DNA from: JAHBVH01 sp034432375
GTDB taxonomy: Bacteria > Chloroflexota > Anaerolineae > Caldilineales > Caldilineaceae
DNA: 64,000 nt
Assembly: GCA_034432375.1 (NCBI GenBank)
Contig: DAOUCA010000064.1
Coordinates: 176,678 to 240,677, forward strand
Reading direction: 5' to 3'
Shown here: positions 63,809 through 64,000 of the stretch, one piece after another
Layout: the number at the start of each line of letters is the position of its first letter
Position numbering within the stretch: the first letter of the stretch is position 1
Translations under genes and position numbers: made by a program
The notes under the pieces: model-generated
What the model was told of the DNA's origin: nothing
The model's input: only the letters and a program-made list of their open reading frames with translations
Databases searched by the model: none

Positions 63809-64000
63809 TTACTGGACAATCACTATCGTCTCTTGAGGGAACAATACCGTATTTAGAAATTCAACTGAGCGTTGGATGAGGGTCTGCCCGTTGCTTGCCA
63901 GAGTCGTAAAGATGTTGATGCCGTTGAAGCCATGAACACCCCCCTGCACCGGGTTGAATTCAACCGGCACACCGACAGCATTGGCACGGTTGAAAATTGC
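63809..64000 (-). CDS. Alpha/beta hydrolase, C-terminal fragment (cut by window edge)
   Basis: The last 63 codons of a minus-strand gene, reading AIFNRANAVGVPVEFNPVQG, then GVHGFNGINIFTTLASNGQT and ending TIVIVQ before TAA at 63809. It matches the C-terminus of the hydrolase at 62575 (ARAQAVGVPVEFIPVAGGKH, GFNSIDIFEFLTDNGQS), including the catalytic His. It is therefore the upstream member of a tandem pair. The rest lies outside the window. Confidence 0.85.
   Translation of the reverse strand, partial: AIFNRANAVGVPVEFNPVQGGVHGFNGINIFTTLASNGQTLIQRSVEFLNTVLFPQETIVIVQ

Overview
The window looks like a chromosomal segment of a Chloroflexota bacterium, probably of a filamentous lineage. This rests on inspection, not a search. 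The reasons are roughly 50-55% GC, several secreted proteins ending in the same hydrophobic-Leu/Ile-Pro-basic tail (YLPVIKR, FLPVIMRK, FIPYVRR, FLPAVNR), Thr/Pro-rich stalks, many ECF sigma factors with matched anti-sigma factors, and a Bacillus-type cytochrome b subunit in the sdh operon.

Layout. 1-126: start of mdh (minus). 0.7-6.6 kb: an FG-GAP surface protein, a CDP-alcohol phosphatidyltransferase, and an ECF sigma paired with a membrane protein carrying DUF5667-like and LysM domains. 6.8-12.3 kb: housekeeping genes ffh, rpsP, khpA, rimM, dprA and a mannose-1-phosphate guanylyltransferase. 12.4-20.1 kb: an acidic two-TM protein, dgt, an SDR, an S1-domain protein and a DUF11 surface protein. 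20.1-24.6 kb: a strong promoter, a 29-codon leader ORF and two terminators ahead of a heterodimeric ABC exporter pair. 24.8-29.2 kb: a minus-strand his cluster (hisH, a histidine-phosphatase protein, a hisA-Nudix fusion, hisF, hisI, hisE). 29.3-38.2 kb: a nitrilase-like protein without its catalytic Cys, lspA, an RluD-type synthase, adenosine deaminase, a membrane HExxH protein, a polysaccharide deacetylase, an LLM oxidoreductase and a 4-TM protein.

38.9-48.2 kb is the most unusual region. An ECF sigma, a small HxxxCxxC anti-sigma-like protein, a 1101-aa TPR-CHAT caspase-like protease and a subtilisin with DUF5666-like domains sit head to tail, followed by a protein made of seven DUF5666-like repeats. 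The sigma / regulator / TPR-CHAT order recalls the output branch of type III-E CRISPR (Craspase), but no CRISPR array is present. 48.3-50.2 kb is a classical SigK/RskA pair on the opposite strand.

50.5-58.5 kb holds a small 64-aa protein, an SDR, a GH13 enzyme and sdhCAB followed by a paralogue of the 4-TM protein at 37.8 kb. 58.7 kb is tRNA-Gln(CUG). 58.9-64 kb (minus) has a P-type ATPase without a CPC motif, an FkbH-like protein, an acyl carrier protein and two tandem alpha/beta hydrolases, the second cut by the window edge.

Intergenic DNA is rich in short hairpin repeats. The main family has TAGGACTTACGCAG-type inverted ends and, in six copies, matching 5-bp flanks, as expected of a MITE. 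At least three other families recur. Many long perfect hairpins mark operon ends.
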